A DNA stretch of 64,000 nucleotides, from positions 1,430,827 through 1,494,826 of the forward strand of contig NZ_DS022298.1 of assembly GCF_000153805.1 (NCBI RefSeq), in the 5' to 3' direction. The translations under genes were made by a program, and so were the position numbers. Within the stretch, counting starts at the first letter, position 1. Each line of letters starts with the position of its first letter. The notes under the pieces are model-generated. The model ran no database searches and was not told where the DNA came from. It saw nothing but the letters and a program-made list of their open reading frames with translations. The stretch is from Synechococcus sp. BL107. Lineage in GTDB: Bacteria > Cyanobacteriota > Cyanobacteriia > PCC-6307 > Cyanobiaceae. Of the stretch, positions 27,455 through 36,248 are shown piece after piece.

Positions 27455-28663
27455 ATGACCTTCCTGATCGCAGGCGCTGGTCCAGCTGGAGCTCGCCTGG
27501 CAGCCGTCTTATCTGAAGCAGGGCGAGAGGTGGTCCTCGTCGAGCGGCTCACGGACCCTCACCGGAATTCTTTTTCAAGTGCCGCCCTGTCTTGTGGGGA
27601 GGCTTCACGGCTCAATCTTCCCCATTCTGCGTGGTCTGCGACCTGGAGTGGGTGGCAATTGCTGGATCCCAGCGGACAAGAACATCAGTGGTGGAATGAC
27701 GATCCCCTTGGAGTGGTATTGGACTTTGGTCGGTTGCGTTCCGCGATGTGGTCCCGTGCACGAGCTGCCGGGGTGGAGGTTGTAACAGGATGCACTGCTC
27801 GAATTGAGGCGCTCCAGAGCGATAGTGCCCGTGTCCTTCTTCAACACGGAGATGGTCGTCGTCAGCACCGACACGTGCAGTGGGTGATTGATGCCACAGG
27901 TTCATCGCGTTGTCTGTTGCGAGAAGCCTCGGTGCCTCCGCCATCGTTGATCGATCCTTTGCTGGAAGGCATTGGTGTGGAGTGGCTCCTACAAGCCGAT
28001 GATCGGGTTTCGCCTCGTTGGCTCGACCGCATCAGTTTTTTCCTCGGCACGCGCTGGATTCCCCACGGCTATGGATGGATTTTTCCAATGGGAAACAATC
28101 GCCTCAAGGTGGGGGTTTGTTGTTTGGCGCCAGGACAGATCAGGGGCTCTAAAAATGACCTTTTGGCTCGACTTCAGGCGTTGCTGCGCAACTGCAAACT
28201 TGAAGGGTGCTCCGTCTTGGATCGCCATGGCGGCGTGGTTTCCAGTTCGATAGCCAGACGCGAATCGCTTGGTTCTGGCGCGTTATTGGCCGTAGGGGAT
28301 GCTGCAAGTACAGCCAACCTCTTGGGAGGTGAGGGGATTCGTCATGCGATCGACAGTGCGGATCTTCTCGCTGAAACGCTTCTGAATGCCGAGGCTCGGA
28401 ATCAAGTGGGTCCCGATCAAGCCGATGCCGTTCGTCAAACCTATGAGCAGGCGCTTCATTGTTGGTTTGGCTGGCGCTGGCGTGTTGCCGGAAAATTGGC
28501 CCAACGCACCTGGTGGGGGTTGGATTCTGCTTCTGCGGATCGACGGGTCGAACGCATTATTCATGGGTTGTCTAGAACCTCTTCAGCTCAAGACCTATCC
28601 AGTCTTTTATTCCACTACCGATTTGAACGGTATGGACTTCGACTTTTGCGCTATTTGATCTGA
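27455..28663 (+). CDS. FAD-dependent oxidoreductase of the geranylgeranyl reductase/lycopene cyclase superfamily
   Basis: The protein has 402 residues. The N-terminal dinucleotide-binding fold is FLIAGAGPAGARLAAVLSEA, followed by VVLVERL. A second FAD box reads LLAVGDAASTANLLGGEGIRHAIDSADLLAETL, the pattern of geranylgeranyl reductase-like and lycopene cyclase-like enzymes. Being 18 bp after dxs suggests an isoprenoid or carotenoid substrate, but the specific reaction is not settled by sequence. A hairpin follows the stop. Confidence 0.8.
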   Translation: MTFLIAGAGPAGARLAAVLSEAGREVVLVERLTDPHRNSFSSAALSCGEASRLNLPHSAWSATWSGWQLLDPSGQEHQWWNDDPLGVVLDFGRLRSAMWSRARAAGVEVVTGCTARIEALQSDSARVLLQHGDGRRQHRHVQWVIDATGSSRCLLREASVPPPSLIDPLLEGIGVEWLLQADDRVSPRWLDRISFFLGTRWIPHGYGWIFPMGNNRLKVGVCCLAPGQIRGSKNDLLARLQALLRNCKLEGCSVLDRHGGVVSSSIARRESLGSGALLAVGDAASTANLLGGEGIRHAIDSADLLAETLLNAEARNQVGPDQADAVRQTYEQALHCWFGWRWRVAGKLAQRTWWGLDSASADRRVERIIHGLSRTSSAQDLSSLLFHYRFERYGLRLLRYLI

Positions 28664-28696
28664 ATCTGGGGGACGGATGGTGTCTCCCAGATTCAG
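28660..28696. terminator. Hairpin between the convergent oxidoreductase and psaK genes
   Basis: CTGAATCTGGG (28660-28670) and CCCAGATTCAG (28686-28696) form a perfect 11-bp stem around a 15-base loop. It begins at the stop codon of the oxidoreductase and lies just past the psaK stop on the other strand, so it can serve both. No clear U-run follows on either side, so it may act as an RNA end stabiliser as much as a terminator. Confidence 0.65.
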
Positions 28697-28709
28697 TGAG
28701 ACAAAGGCC

Positions 28710-28970
28710 TCAGAGCACGCCGCGGGCGGCTAATCCCTGGATGGCTCCTATGCCAATGATGTGGCCCAGACTAGTGGTGCCAAGAAGAGCTGCATGGCTC
28801 ATGCCACCAAAGAAGGCTGCGTTGGGAAGTTGAGCACCAACGTTGGGGTGCTTAATGGTGGCTTTACCGATGCCAATGGCAATCACGTTGCACACGATCA
28901 TCACCAGAGCAACTTTGGGGGACCAGGTGAGGGTGGCAGGGGTGATCGCGAAGAGGTGGGTCAGTAACAT
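28710..28970 (-). CDS. psaK: Photosystem I reaction center subunit PsaK
   Basis: PsaK is a small two-helix subunit at the edge of photosystem I that helps bind antenna. The protein reads LTHLFAITPATLTWSPKVAL, then a helix with CNVIAIGIGKATI, a loop (KHPNVGAQLPN) and a second helix (AAFFGGMSHAALLGTTSLGH), which is the PsaK pattern. ATG 28970 gives 86 residues; an open frame back to 28997 adds 9 basic residues not typical of the family. It is followed by the hairpin at 28660-28696. Confidence 0.92.
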   Translation of the reverse strand: MLLTHLFAITPATLTWSPKVALVMIVCNVIAIGIGKATIKHPNVGAQLPNAAFFGGMSHAALLGTTSLGHIIGIGAIQGLAARGVL

Positions 28971-29027
28971 TCGGGCCAAATTTCGATGACCCATCATCTG
29001 AGCAGAACGACTCCAGAATCACGAGTC

Positions 29028-29324
29028 TTAAGAGTTGTTCACCCTTTTTTTGTGGTCTAGGACAAGTCCAAGCACCAAAACGGTGTTGGCCAGAGTGAGA
29101 AAAGCCTCAGCTCCGCCGTGCAACACATCAATGTCCACAAGCTCTGCATCACAACAACGCAGCGCCACAATGGCCGCCACGATCGTGACGCCGACGAACA
29201 GCAGGGTGAGTTGAAAACCTCGTTGTGCCAAAACTGGTAGCGCTTCGCTTTTGCGGAGCCAGTACAAGAAGCAGAGATAAGGGATCAGAGATAACGCAAA
29301 CAGAGGAGCTGGATCGAACTCCAT
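29028..29324 (-). CDS. DUF3593 membrane protein
   Basis: This is a 98-residue protein with three hydrophobic segments (about residues 8-21, 35-56 and 73-90). The features FALSLIPYLCFLYWLRKS, RGFQLTLLFVGVTIVAAI and HGGAEAFLTLANTVLVLGL match DUF3593, a family found in cyanobacteria and plastids. Function is unknown. It lies 3 bp after the DUF2499 gene on the same strand, a pairing that recurs in cyanobacteria as far as I recall. Confidence 0.8.
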   Translation of the reverse strand: MEFDPAPLFALSLIPYLCFLYWLRKSEALPVLAQRGFQLTLLFVGVTIVAAIVALRCCDAELVDIDVLHGGAEAFLTLANTVLVLGLVLDHKKRVNNS

Positions 29325-29327
29325 GGT

Positions 29328-29603
29328 TTAAGCCGTTTTTGGGGGTAAAAGTTTCCAGGCTGCAAAGGCCAATGTGCAATTGCCGATCAATGTGAACCAC
29401 GCTTGCAACGTCACCAAACCTCTTAGAGATTCAGCGTTATCGAACAAATGCCACGTACAAGCCGCCATGGCACTGACGAGGGCAGGAAGCATGGCAAGTG
29501 CCATTCCGTTCAGCCCACGACGCTGCATCAAAACAATCGCTAGCGACCATTCGATCACTGATGCGACGTGGATCCACCAAGTTCCGAGAGACAAAGAGTG
29601 CAT
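29328..29603 (-). CDS. DUF2499 (Ycf49-like) membrane protein
   Basis: A 91-residue membrane protein with SLGTWWIHVASVIEWSLAIV, LAMLPALVSAMAACTWHLFDN and LVTLQAWFTLIGNCTLAFAAW. The order and the CTWH/FDN residues match DUF2499, similar to plastid Ycf49. Three membrane helices are likely. Function is unknown. It is transcribed with the DUF3593 gene and is divergent from csaB, with 32 bp between the starts. Confidence 0.8.
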   Translation of the reverse strand: MHSLSLGTWWIHVASVIEWSLAIVLMQRRGLNGMALAMLPALVSAMAACTWHLFDNAESLRGLVTLQAWFTLIGNCTLAFAAWKLLPPKTA

Positions 29604-29635
29604 GTGTCCATTTTAGAAATCCGAAGCGACGGATA

Positions 29636-30736
29636 ATGGGGGCAACGTTCGGGAAGACGCCGATGCCCCGATCTGGACCGGCCTCGTTGCTGCTTTGTGG
29701 GTATTACGGCGAGCACAACTTGGGGGATGACGCTCTTCTTCAGGTTCTTTTGCAGGGTCTGCCAGGTTCTTCCTCATTGATGATCACCGCCCACGATCAA
29801 GCGGAGGTGCAGGGGATGGCGCCTTTGGCTTGCATCGTCAATCGGCGATCGCTACGCGCCAGCTTGATCGCTGTTTTGCAAGCGGATGTTCTGATTCTTG
29901 GTGGCGGCAGTCTTCTACAAGACAGCACTAGCTTTCGAAGCCTGATTTATTACTTGCTCCTCATTGCGCTCGCGCGGTTGCGTCGTCGCCGCGTTGTGCT
30001 TTGGGGTCAAGGCCTAGGCCCATTACGTCGATCCATGAGTCGCTGGCTTGTGCGTTGTGCACTGCCGTTTTGTACTGCTGCGAGTTGGAGGGATCAAGCC
30101 TCGCTTCGGCTGGCTCAAGCCTGGGCGCCGAACCTACCGATGTGTATGGCTGCCGACCCGGTGTGGCAGATGCCAAGTCAACCCTGGGTTGGAGGAGGAG
30201 ACATCGTGCTCAGTTGGCGACCGACTGATCTGTTGGATGGTCCCCGTTGGCAACGTCTTCTCCACGCCCTGGATTCAGTGGCAGCAAGCCTTGATGTGTC
30301 TGTGTGTTGGATGGCTTTTCATCAGCATCAAGATGGCCCGTTGCTTGACGCTCTTGTTGCACAAAAGCTTGTGCCCGCAAAATTGTTGGCTCGAAGCACA
30401 ACCGTGATTCCACGCTCGTTGGATCATGTCTTTGAACTCGTCTCCACAGCGCGGCTCGTGCTGCCAATGCGACTTCACGCTTTGATTTTGGCCAGGCTTG
30501 TTGGTTGTCCGATGGCTGCGTTGAGCTACGACCCAAAGGTGGACGCTGCTGCTGAGATGGCGCAGGTCCCTTGTACACGGCTAAACGACTTGCCATCCAC
30601 TGATCACCTGGCTGCTCAGTGGATGGCTGAAGCTGATCAGGAAGCTGATCGGGCGGTGATTCAACGGATTCAGTCCGACGCTTCAGCGCATGGGGAACTT
30701 CTCAGGCGTTGGATTAATCCAAACGCTGTTGGTTAA
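29636..30736 (+). CDS. csaB: Polysaccharide pyruvyl transferase CsaB
   Basis: The 366-residue protein is of the CsaB family, which adds pyruvate ketals to cell-surface glycans so that S-layer proteins can bind. Boxes LLLCGYYGEHNLGDDALLQ at the start, VLILGGGSLLQDSTS in the middle and VLPMRLHALILARLVGCP near the end are diagnostic. I chose the ATG at 29636; one at 29663 is equally possible. The stop overlaps the convergent ggtA stop by 4 bp. The acceptor glycan is unknown. Confidence 0.88.
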   Translation: MGATFGKTPMPRSGPASLLLCGYYGEHNLGDDALLQVLLQGLPGSSSLMITAHDQAEVQGMAPLACIVNRRSLRASLIAVLQADVLILGGGSLLQDSTSFRSLIYYLLLIALARLRRRRVVLWGQGLGPLRRSMSRWLVRCALPFCTAASWRDQASLRLAQAWAPNLPMCMAADPVWQMPSQPWVGGGDIVLSWRPTDLLDGPRWQRLLHALDSVAASLDVSVCWMAFHQHQDGPLLDALVAQKLVPAKLLARSTTVIPRSLDHVFELVSTARLVLPMRLHALILARLVGCPMAALSYDPKVDAAAEMAQVPCTRLNDLPSTDHLAAQWMAEADQEADRAVIQRIQSDASAHGELLRRWINPNAVG

Positions 30737-31707
30737 TCATCTATCCGTTGGCCAGTTTGATCATCGAAAAGGTGTTCAGACGTTTTGAGCCAACTGATCT
30801 GGGGATTGTCTCCAATCTGTTGGTCGCCAGGGCAAACCAAACGGAGCTGCCCTCGTGCGCAACGAATCAAGAGCAGTTGACTCGCTCCATGCCATTCACG
30901 GCTCTCGACTTCGCAAGGGATTCCATTGGGATCGAGCCGAAGATCCTCTGGACGGATACCCAGCGTTCGACCCTGACCAGCGCTGAGCATGTTCATCTGG
31001 GGACGCCCGATGAATTGAGCCACAAAGCTGGTGGCGGGGTGGTGATACAACTCCCTGGGTGTGCCGATTTGTTCAATTCGTCCGTGGCGCATTACCGCAA
31101 TTCGGTCGGCCAGTGCCATGGCCTCTTGTTGGTCATGGGTGACATACACCACAGGTTGCGACCCGCCAAGCATCAGGCGTTTTAGTTCAGGCCGTAGTTC
31201 TTCGCGCAACTGGGCATCGAGGTTGCTCATGGGCTCATCGAGCAAGTACACCAGGGGATCACGGAGTAGTGCGCGAGCTAAGGCGACGCGTTGCCGCTGA
31301 CCCCCGGATAATTGCGCTGGCCTTTGGTGAGCCTGATGGGTGAGTTGCAGCACTTCCAAAATCGTTTTAATGCGCTGATCACGCCCTGCTCCATGGCTGC
31401 CGCGCATCCGCAGTCCCAGTTCCAAGTTTTCGCGAACACTGAGGTGGGGGAAGAGGGCATAGCTCTGAAACACCATGCCAATCCTGCGGTCTTCCGCGGG
31501 GATGTTGTTCATCTCAGCGCCATTAATGCTGATCGAGCCGCTGTCGGGTTGATCGAGCCCCGCAATCAAGCGGAGAGCCGTGCTTTTGCCACAACCGCTT
31601 GGTCCTAACAATGCGACGCACTCACCATCGCCAACGTTGAGGTCGAGGTTGTGGAGGATGGTTCGACTACCAAAATTTTTGGAAATTCCTTTGAGGCTGA
31701 GTGTCAT
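30733..31707 (-). CDS. ggtA: Glucosylglycerol ABC transporter ATPase (GgtA-like)
   Basis: The 324-residue ATPase powers the transporter encoded by ggtB, ggtC and ggtD. Walker A is GPSGCGKST, the signature is QLSGGQRQRVALARAL, Walker B is LVYLLDEP, and the H-loop is VYVTHDQQEA. A C-terminal TOBE-type domain (about residues 245-310) fits the MalK/UgpC subfamily. Last gene of the ggpS operon, overlapping ggtD by 4 bp. The substrate (glucosylglycerol, possibly sucrose or trehalose) is inferred from the linked ggpS. Confidence 0.88.
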   Translation of the reverse strand: MTLSLKGISKNFGSRTILHNLDLNVGDGECVALLGPSGCGKSTALRLIAGLDQPDSGSISINGAEMNNIPAEDRRIGMVFQSYALFPHLSVRENLELGLRMRGSHGAGRDQRIKTILEVLQLTHQAHQRPAQLSGGQRQRVALARALLRDPLVYLLDEPMSNLDAQLREELRPELKRLMLGGSQPVVYVTHDQQEAMALADRIAVMRHGRIEQIGTPRELYHHPATSFVAQFIGRPQMNMLSAGQGRTLGIRPEDLRLDPNGIPCEVESREWHGASQLLLIRCARGQLRLVCPGDQQIGDNPQISWLKTSEHLFDDQTGQRIDD

Positions 31708-32543
31708 CCCTTAATCGCTCCATTGGTGAGTCCACTCACGATTTGGCGCTGGAACAACAACACAAGCAACAACAGTGGAATCGCTCCGAGCACTGTGGCA
31801 GCGGCATAGGCCCCATACGGAATGGAGTAAATCGATGATCCTGCGATCCGCGCCATCGCGACTGGAAGCGTGAGTAGATCACTGCGGCTCAGCCAAGTGA
31901 GTGCAATGGGATATTCATTCCAAGCAAAGAGAAAAACAAGGATCGCTGTGCTGGCTGAGGCCGGCGCGATCAGCGGCAACATCACCCATCGCAGTCTTTG
32001 CCGCAGGCTGAGGCCCTCGAGCCTGGCTGCATCATCAAGATCCTTGGGTAACCCTTCGAAGGCTGCTGTGAGCAGGAGAAGTGCGAGGGGCATGGCCAGC
32101 GCGCTGTACGGCAGAGAAAGGGCGAACAGGCTGTTGCCGAGATGAAAGTTGCGCGCCAATTCAAGAAGGGCCAAAAACAGCAGTACGTAAGGAAAAAGAG
32201 CAGCCGCCATTACGCCACTTCTGATGCCTCGCCGCCATCGCCGCGGTAGTTGGGCCAAAACGTAGGCAGCAGGCACAGCCAAAACCAGGGTGAGAACTGT
32301 TGAAACGCCAGCGACAACGGTGCTATTTAGTAGATATCGCCAAAACGGAGGATCGCTGGATAGGAGCTCGCGGTAATGAATCAATGTCCAGCGGTTCTGA
32401 AAAGGAATGGCTCCGTTCACGAGGGCTTCCGAGCTTGTGAAGGAACTGATCAATTGCCAAACCATCGGTGCAAGAGACCAGATCAGCAGCAATGTGATCA
32501 ACAAAGCTTGTCGACTGGTCACCCATGAACGTTTGATGCTCAT
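31704..32543 (-). CDS. ggtD: Glucosylglycerol ABC transporter permease GgtD-like (MalG type)
   Basis: A 279-residue inner-membrane permease with six predicted helices and the EAA loop (EGLPKDLDDAARLEGLSLRQ) that contacts the ATPase. The tail (RQIVSGLTNGAIKG) is the usual ending of MalG-class permeases. ATGA overlaps (4 bp) join it to ggtC upstream and ggtA downstream, so expression is translationally coupled. Confidence 0.88.
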   Translation of the reverse strand: MSIKRSWVTSRQALLITLLLIWSLAPMVWQLISSFTSSEALVNGAIPFQNRWTLIHYRELLSSDPPFWRYLLNSTVVAGVSTVLTLVLAVPAAYVLAQLPRRWRRGIRSGVMAAALFPYVLLFLALLELARNFHLGNSLFALSLPYSALAMPLALLLLTAAFEGLPKDLDDAARLEGLSLRQRLRWVMLPLIAPASASTAILVFLFAWNEYPIALTWLSRSDLLTLPVAMARIAGSSIYSIPYGAYAAATVLGAIPLLLLVLLFQRQIVSGLTNGAIKG

Positions 32544-33406
32544 GGCTGCATCGCCCTCAAGGCGCCGGACATGCGGAGCAGCAGAGCGCCGAGCAAAATT
32601 AAAGCGGTGAGCAGTAAGAATCCACCGACCATGACGGTGGCGCTGTACCCGAAATCAAGAAAGCGCATTCCGTTCAGATATGCGTAAAGAGCAAGGCTTT
32701 CCGTACTTCCTGCTGGCCCTCCACCGGTAAGCACTTGGATTAAATCAAAGACACCAAACGCTTGCGCCATTCTGAATAAAAGGCTGAGCAGGATGTATGG
32801 CATCAACAGAGGAATGGTGACGCGCCTCAGGGCCTGGGATGCAGAGCCGCCTTCGAGGCGAAAGGCGGCATAAAGATCCTCTGGAATCGTTTGAAGACCA
32901 GCCAGGAGAATCAGTGTGATGAAAGGGGTTGTCTTCCAAACATCAGCAAGCACCGTCACGATCCAAGTAACGGCGGGAGTGGAAAGGAGATTGAGTGGCC
33001 CGACTCCAACTACTTCCGCTAATTGCTCAATCGGTCCATAAGGAGTGTTGAAAATCCAACGCCAGCCAAGAGCCATCATTGTTGTCGGAAGAGCCCAGGG
33101 CAAAAGCGATAGAGCTCTTATGGCGCTGCGTCCTCGCCAGCGCTGGTCGAGGAGGAGAGCAATGGCGAGGGCCAGGATCAACTCCAGGCCAACGGAGACG
33201 ATGGCAAATCTCGTTGTTTGACCGGCATCAAGCCAAAAGCGAGAGTCCGTGAGAAGACGCAACCAATTGGCACCCCCGTTTGGGATCGGAACTAACCCCG
33301 TAAGGACGGAGTCGGCATGAAAACTCAACCAGGCGTACCGAAGCATTGGCCAGCCAAAAACGACAGCCATTAACAACAACGCCGGGAGGGCAAGCAACAC
33401 CGTCAT
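32540..33406 (-). CDS. ggtC: Glucosylglycerol ABC transporter permease GgtC-like (MalF type)
   Basis: A 288-residue inner-membrane permease, partner of GgtD. Six hydrophobic segments are visible, and the EAA loop is PEDLYAAFRLEGGSASQAL. It overlaps both neighbours by 4 bp (ATGA). Together with GgtB and GgtA it would recover leaked compatible solute from the periplasm. Confidence 0.88.
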   Translation of the reverse strand: MTVLLALPALLLMAVVFGWPMLRYAWLSFHADSVLTGLVPIPNGGANWLRLLTDSRFWLDAGQTTRFAIVSVGLELILALAIALLLDQRWRGRSAIRALSLLPWALPTTMMALGWRWIFNTPYGPIEQLAEVVGVGPLNLLSTPAVTWIVTVLADVWKTTPFITLILLAGLQTIPEDLYAAFRLEGGSASQALRRVTIPLLMPYILLSLLFRMAQAFGVFDLIQVLTGGGPAGSTESLALYAYLNGMRFLDFGYSATVMVGGFLLLTALILLGALLLRMSGALRAMQP

Positions 33407-34704
33407 GCTTCGGCCCCTGTTGCTTTGAGCAGCATGTCGCTTTTGGTTTGAACTCTGTTCATCGCGGCGGCTGAGGCAGCAGTTGCCGTGTCGATAGCGC
33501 GATTGGTCTTCGCTGGTTCGGCGGTTAGCAGGCCATTCAGTTGGCGTTGAAGAAGATCACTGAGCTGTGCATAAAGCGGTGATGGCGGCCTTGCAACGGA
33601 GTAGTCCAAAGCCTTCGCGATTTCAGGAAGGGCTGACGACACTGCGATGAGCTCTGGATCCGTAAACAAGCTTTTGCTGGTGGGGGTATAGCCCTGGTTG
33701 AGGAACCGTTCACGCTGCGCAGCTTCAGAGGTGAGATAGCGAATCGCTTCAACAGCGGCCTCTGGATGGGGTGACTGTTTGAGCAAGCTCAAACCCCAGC
33801 TGCCAACGGTGGCGGCTGGACTTTGATCCGGTTCCGCCACCATCAATGCAATTCCAACATTGCCTTGGACCTTGCTTTCGGGTTTTTGCAGCTCGGCCCA
33901 GGCATAAGGCCAGTTGCGCATGAATGCTGCATCCCCGGCTTTAAATGCTTGCAGCGACTCTGATTCGGAGTAATTGGTCACCGCTCTTGGACTGGCTCCA
34001 GTTGTGATCAGTGATTGCATCCAGGCGGCTGCGCGAGCTGCCGCCGTTGCGTCGAGTTCGAGTTGACCGGTGGCTGGGTTAAGCCACTGGCCTCCGAAGC
34101 CATGGAGCACTTCAACGAAGTTGCAGCTCAACCCTTCGTATTGCCTGCCTTGCCAGACGTAGCCGTTGGCGACGCGCTGGGCTTGGACCAGATTGATGGC
34201 GATCTCGGATAGTTGCTCTGGAGTGGAGGGAGGCGAGTCCATCAAGTCTGTCCGCCAATACAAAACGCCAACATCAGCGCCAAGGGGCCATCGATAGAGC
34301 TGACCTTTGTGGTGATTGCCAAGGCGAGCACCCAAGATCAATTGATCAAGAGCGGCTTGATCGAACCAGGGGTCAAGCGGTTCGAGCCAACCTGCTTCGG
34401 CATATTTCGGCAGCCAGGTGACATCCATCAACAGGGCATCAAAGGGGGTGTCCCCCAGCAACAAACTACTAATGGCGAGATCAGAGATCGACTCGGTTTC
34501 CAGGGGGCCACGGATCACCTCAAGGTGAATCGATCCGCGGTGCTCACGATTGAAAGCTTCGACCATTTGAGTGCTTGCATCCGCATAGGGCGCAGGCATC
34601 AAAATTGAGACTGGTACAGGCTGTTTTTGGCCTGACCATGCCACACAAGCCAGAACAAACAGCAGACCGATCAAGCCGCTGGCAATCCGGATGCTTCGTC
34701 TCAT
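33403..34704 (-). CDS. ggtB: Glucosylglycerol-binding lipoprotein GgtB-like
   Basis: The 433-residue solute-binding protein is of the MalE/family 1 type. The N-terminus is RRSIRIASGLIGLLFVLAC with a lipobox (VLAC), so it is likely a lipid-anchored periplasmic protein. Boxes GQLYRWPLGADVGVLYWRTDL and GDAAFMRNWPYAW are typical of sugar-binding proteins. ATG 34704 makes a 4-bp ATGA overlap with ggpS, consistent with the other joints of the operon; a start at 34731 would add nine residues. Confidence 0.88.
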   Translation of the reverse strand: MRRSIRIASGLIGLLFVLACVAWSGQKQPVPVSILMPAPYADASTQMVEAFNREHRGSIHLEVIRGPLETESISDLAISSLLLGDTPFDALLMDVTWLPKYAEAGWLEPLDPWFDQAALDQLILGARLGNHHKGQLYRWPLGADVGVLYWRTDLMDSPPSTPEQLSEIAINLVQAQRVANGYVWQGRQYEGLSCNFVEVLHGFGGQWLNPATGQLELDATAAARAAAWMQSLITTGASPRAVTNYSESESLQAFKAGDAAFMRNWPYAWAELQKPESKVQGNVGIALMVAEPDQSPAATVGSWGLSLLKQSPHPEAAVEAIRYLTSEAAQRERFLNQGYTPTSKSLFTDPELIAVSSALPEIAKALDYSVARPPSPLYAQLSDLLQRQLNGLLTAEPAKTNRAIDTATAASAAAMNRVQTKSDMLLKATGAEA

Positions 34705-36197
34705 TCGGGCGTCGTCGACGGCGGCTCGCAACCAGCTAGTTGTTCTTCAGCCCAGTCCTTCACGGTGTAATTCTCGACCGCCGTACACATGCGCGTCATG
34801 CGATCGCGTTGTGCCTCTGAATCCATAAACAAAGCCTTTTCAATGGATTCATCCATCCGTTTGTTGGAATATGGGTTGGTGAGAACAGCTCCGTCGAGCA
34901 CCACAGACGCTCCTGTGAATTCGGAAAGAACAAGAACTCCGCCACGGTTGCGGCGTGCTGCGGCGTATTCCTTAGCAACAAGATTGAGACCATCTCTTAA
35001 CGGGGTAATCCAGCAAACATCGGCTTGACAGAACCAAGCCACCATTTCGTCGTAGGGAATTCTTCGCGTTGAAAAACGAATTGGAACCCAATCAATCTTG
35101 CTAAAGCGCCCATTAATTCGTCCTGCTATTTCTTCAATTGTGCGTTGAGTATCTTCGTAGATTTTCATACCACTCGCAGCCGCGACGCAAGCCAACATCA
35201 GAACCACTTCGCCATGAAGATCTTCACGACGTTCCAACAGTCTTTCGAAGGTGAGAAGAAGGGCTTCGTTGCCTTTGGTGTAGTCAACGCGACTGGCAGA
35301 AAGAATTAACTTGCGCCCTTTTTTTGTGTCTTGAACAATTAATTCACCATGACTTTCAACAGAAGCACTCCAGCTGAGTTCCTGAATCACATCGGGCGAC
35401 GTGCCCACGGGAGAACTCAACAGTTGAATGCGGCGGCCATTGTGCTCGAGATAACTGGTGACTGTCCCTTCAGAGAGAGCCGTTCCTACGGGGATGAACT
35501 TCGAATCAACAGGAACCTTTGGACCACGTTTAGCTCCGACGAGGGTGCTCGCTGCGCGGGCAAAATTTTCCGTGTAACGGGGAATATGGAAGCCAACAAC
35601 ATCGCAACAGAGCAAACTTTCTAAGATCTGTTCACGCCAGGGGAGAATTGCAAAAACATCATTGCTTGGAAAAGGCGTGTGGTGGAAAAACGCTACTTTT
35701 AGATCAGGCCGACGACTTCTGATATACCCAGGTACGAGCCAGAGGTTGTAATCATGAACCCAAACAGTTGCTCCCTCGGCAGCCTCTTTGCAGGCAGCTT
35801 CAGCAAAACGACGATTGACCTCCTCAAAGATCCCCCAATCCGCATTATTAACATTAAAATGTGTTGGAAAAGTATGCAATATGGGCCAGAAACATTCCTT
35901 GGATGTGATGTGGTAAAAGCTTGATATTTGATCATCTTCCAAGGGAATCCTGCACAATGTGAATGGTGCAGGATTCGTCATTTCAATGCTCTCGTCTTCG
36001 GCATTCTCAACAGAATCAACACGTCTCCATGCGATCCATGTTCCGTCATCCTTGCTTCTAAATAAATTTCTAAGGGTGGGAATAATCCCATTAGGACTTT
36101 TCTGATCGACCCATGTTCTATTGCCTTCACTATCGATTGATTCGTCGAAAGGGGTCCGGTGATAAAGGATTACAAAAGAACTACTGCCAATGCTCAT
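34701..36197 (-). CDS. ggpS: Glucosylglycerol-phosphate synthase
   Basis: GgpS transfers glucose from ADP-glucose to glycerol 3-phosphate, making the precursor of the salt-protection solute glucosylglycerol. The 498-residue GT20-family protein resembles trehalose-6-phosphate synthase (OtsA), with VWVHDYNLWLVPGYIR, FFHHTPFPSNDVFAILPW, SASRVDYTKGNEALL and DGLNLVAKEYAAARRN. It leads an operon with its transporter genes. The phosphatase GgpP is not adjacent. Salt control is expected from the family, but no operator was identified in the 51-bp gap upstream. Confidence 0.9.
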   Translation of the reverse strand: MSIGSSSFVILYHRTPFDESIDSEGNRTWVDQKSPNGIIPTLRNLFRSKDDGTWIAWRRVDSVENAEDESIEMTNPAPFTLCRIPLEDDQISSFYHITSKECFWPILHTFPTHFNVNNADWGIFEEVNRRFAEAACKEAAEGATVWVHDYNLWLVPGYIRSRRPDLKVAFFHHTPFPSNDVFAILPWREQILESLLCCDVVGFHIPRYTENFARAASTLVGAKRGPKVPVDSKFIPVGTALSEGTVTSYLEHNGRRIQLLSSPVGTSPDVIQELSWSASVESHGELIVQDTKKGRKLILSASRVDYTKGNEALLLTFERLLERREDLHGEVVLMLACVAAASGMKIYEDTQRTIEEIAGRINGRFSKIDWVPIRFSTRRIPYDEMVAWFCQADVCWITPLRDGLNLVAKEYAAARRNRGGVLVLSEFTGASVVLDGAVLTNPYSNKRMDESIEKALFMDSEAQRDRMTRMCTAVENYTVKDWAEEQLAGCEPPSTTPE

Positions 36198-36248
36198 TGA
36201 TTATTTCTTGAATTAGTTTCACTACCCTTCATGATGGCCCTGGATTTG

